The notes beneath the pieces were generated by a model. The model had not been told where the DNA came from and searched no databases. It was given only the letters and a program-made list of their open reading frames with translations. From contig JBDKSB010000011.1 in NCBI GenBank assembly GCA_039683095.1, positions 177,342-241,341 of the forward strand: 64,000 nucleotides of DNA, read 5' to 3'. Positions 63,968 to 64,000 of this stretch are shown piece after piece. The first letter of the stretch is position 1. Each line of letters opens with the position of its first letter. This DNA is from Acidobacteriota bacterium (GTDB lineage: Bacteria > Acidobacteriota > Aminicenantia > Aminicenantales > Saccharicenantaceae). The translations under genes and the position numbers were made by a program.

Positions 63968-64000
63968 TTGAAGCGGAAGGAACTTATCACATTGAGCCGG
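63968..64000 (+). CDS. Transposase N-terminus (partial)
   Basis: Eleven codons from TTG 63968 read MKRKELITLSR and reach the window end in frame. The start is 6 nt after AAGGAGG. The beginning resembles that of ISNCY-family transposases, which open with a short basic segment and a helix-turn-helix; too little is present to be sure of the family. Confidence 0.5.
   Translation, partial: MKRKELITLSR

Larger units (their letters stand above)
63870..64000 (+). mobile_element. Left end of an insertion element, probably ISNCY-like, cut by window end
   Basis: Starts shortly after the ATPase stop. Two near-identical 18-bp direct repeats, CCAACGTGATAACTTCCG (63882-63899) and CCAACGTGAAAACTTCCG (63906-63923), differ at one base and look like terminal transposase-binding sites. 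A transposase reading frame starts at 63968 behind a strong ribosome-binding site. The right end and most of the transposase are outside the window. Confidence 0.65.

Overview
This is a GC-rich chromosomal stretch from a diderm bacterium. The evidence for an outer membrane is a BamD lipoprotein, two predicted outer-membrane barrels, an ExbD/TolR protein and lipoprotein-anchored L,D-transpeptidases. The gene content fits a deep-branching group such as Aminicenantota or Acidobacteriota: AcnB-type aconitase, a membrane Fe-S oxidoreductase of the kind that passes beta-oxidation electrons to menaquinone, paired DUF507 genes, HspR control of dnaK, and complex I. That placement is an inference from content only. 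Nearly all of the window is ordinary core genome, dense and often translationally coupled. I see no rRNA, tRNA, CRISPR array or prophage.

Layout. 1-4740: isocitrate dehydrogenase (cut by the window start), divergent from acnB and an SDR oxidoreductase. 4839-7240: M23 peptidase facing fmt-def. 7241-9626: a palindrome cluster and an OPT transporter. 9793-17597: the cell-shape operon mreBCD-mrdA-rodA followed by a B12-binding-type radical SAM gene. 17654-23170: acyl-CoA dehydrogenase, a thioredoxin-like/ExbD pair, an ACT protein, a glutamine amidotransferase and a PKD/barrel protein, separated by copies of a dispersed repeat. 23376-31430: two DUF507 genes, then nusA-infB-DUF503-rbfA-nrnA-truB, and miaB. 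31469-37995: a minus-strand run with recN, a subtilase, an outer-membrane protein, bamD, rpe and a PASTA protein. 38119-45569: threonine aldolase, an SPL-like radical SAM protein, the Fe-S oxidoreductase, cstA and lpdA. 45700-53960: nuoABCDEFGHI followed by a coupled metallo-hydrolase; nuoJKLMN are absent. 54017-58601: malic enzyme, then a four-gene envelope cluster (helical lipoprotein, two L,D-transpeptidases, one related protein without the active site). 58723-63851: dnaK-dnaJ-hspR-sigma factor-DnaC-like ATPase. 63870-64000: the left end of an insertion element.

The main observations beyond gene calling are as follows. (i) A family of intergenic repeats has at least three long copies and one fragment. 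(ii) The lipoprotein/L,D-transpeptidase cluster is unusual because the stand-alone lipoprotein resembles the N-terminal domain of the adjacent enzyme, which suggests a dedicated envelope-tethering module. (iii) The promoters are remarkably uniform, TTGAC-like / 17-18 bp / TATAAT-like, with several apparently leaderless genes. (iv) There are candidate operators at the acyl-CoA dehydrogenase and dnaK promoters. (v) REP-like palindromes are present. (vi) The insertion element has a hairpin that would hide the transposase ribosome-binding site.
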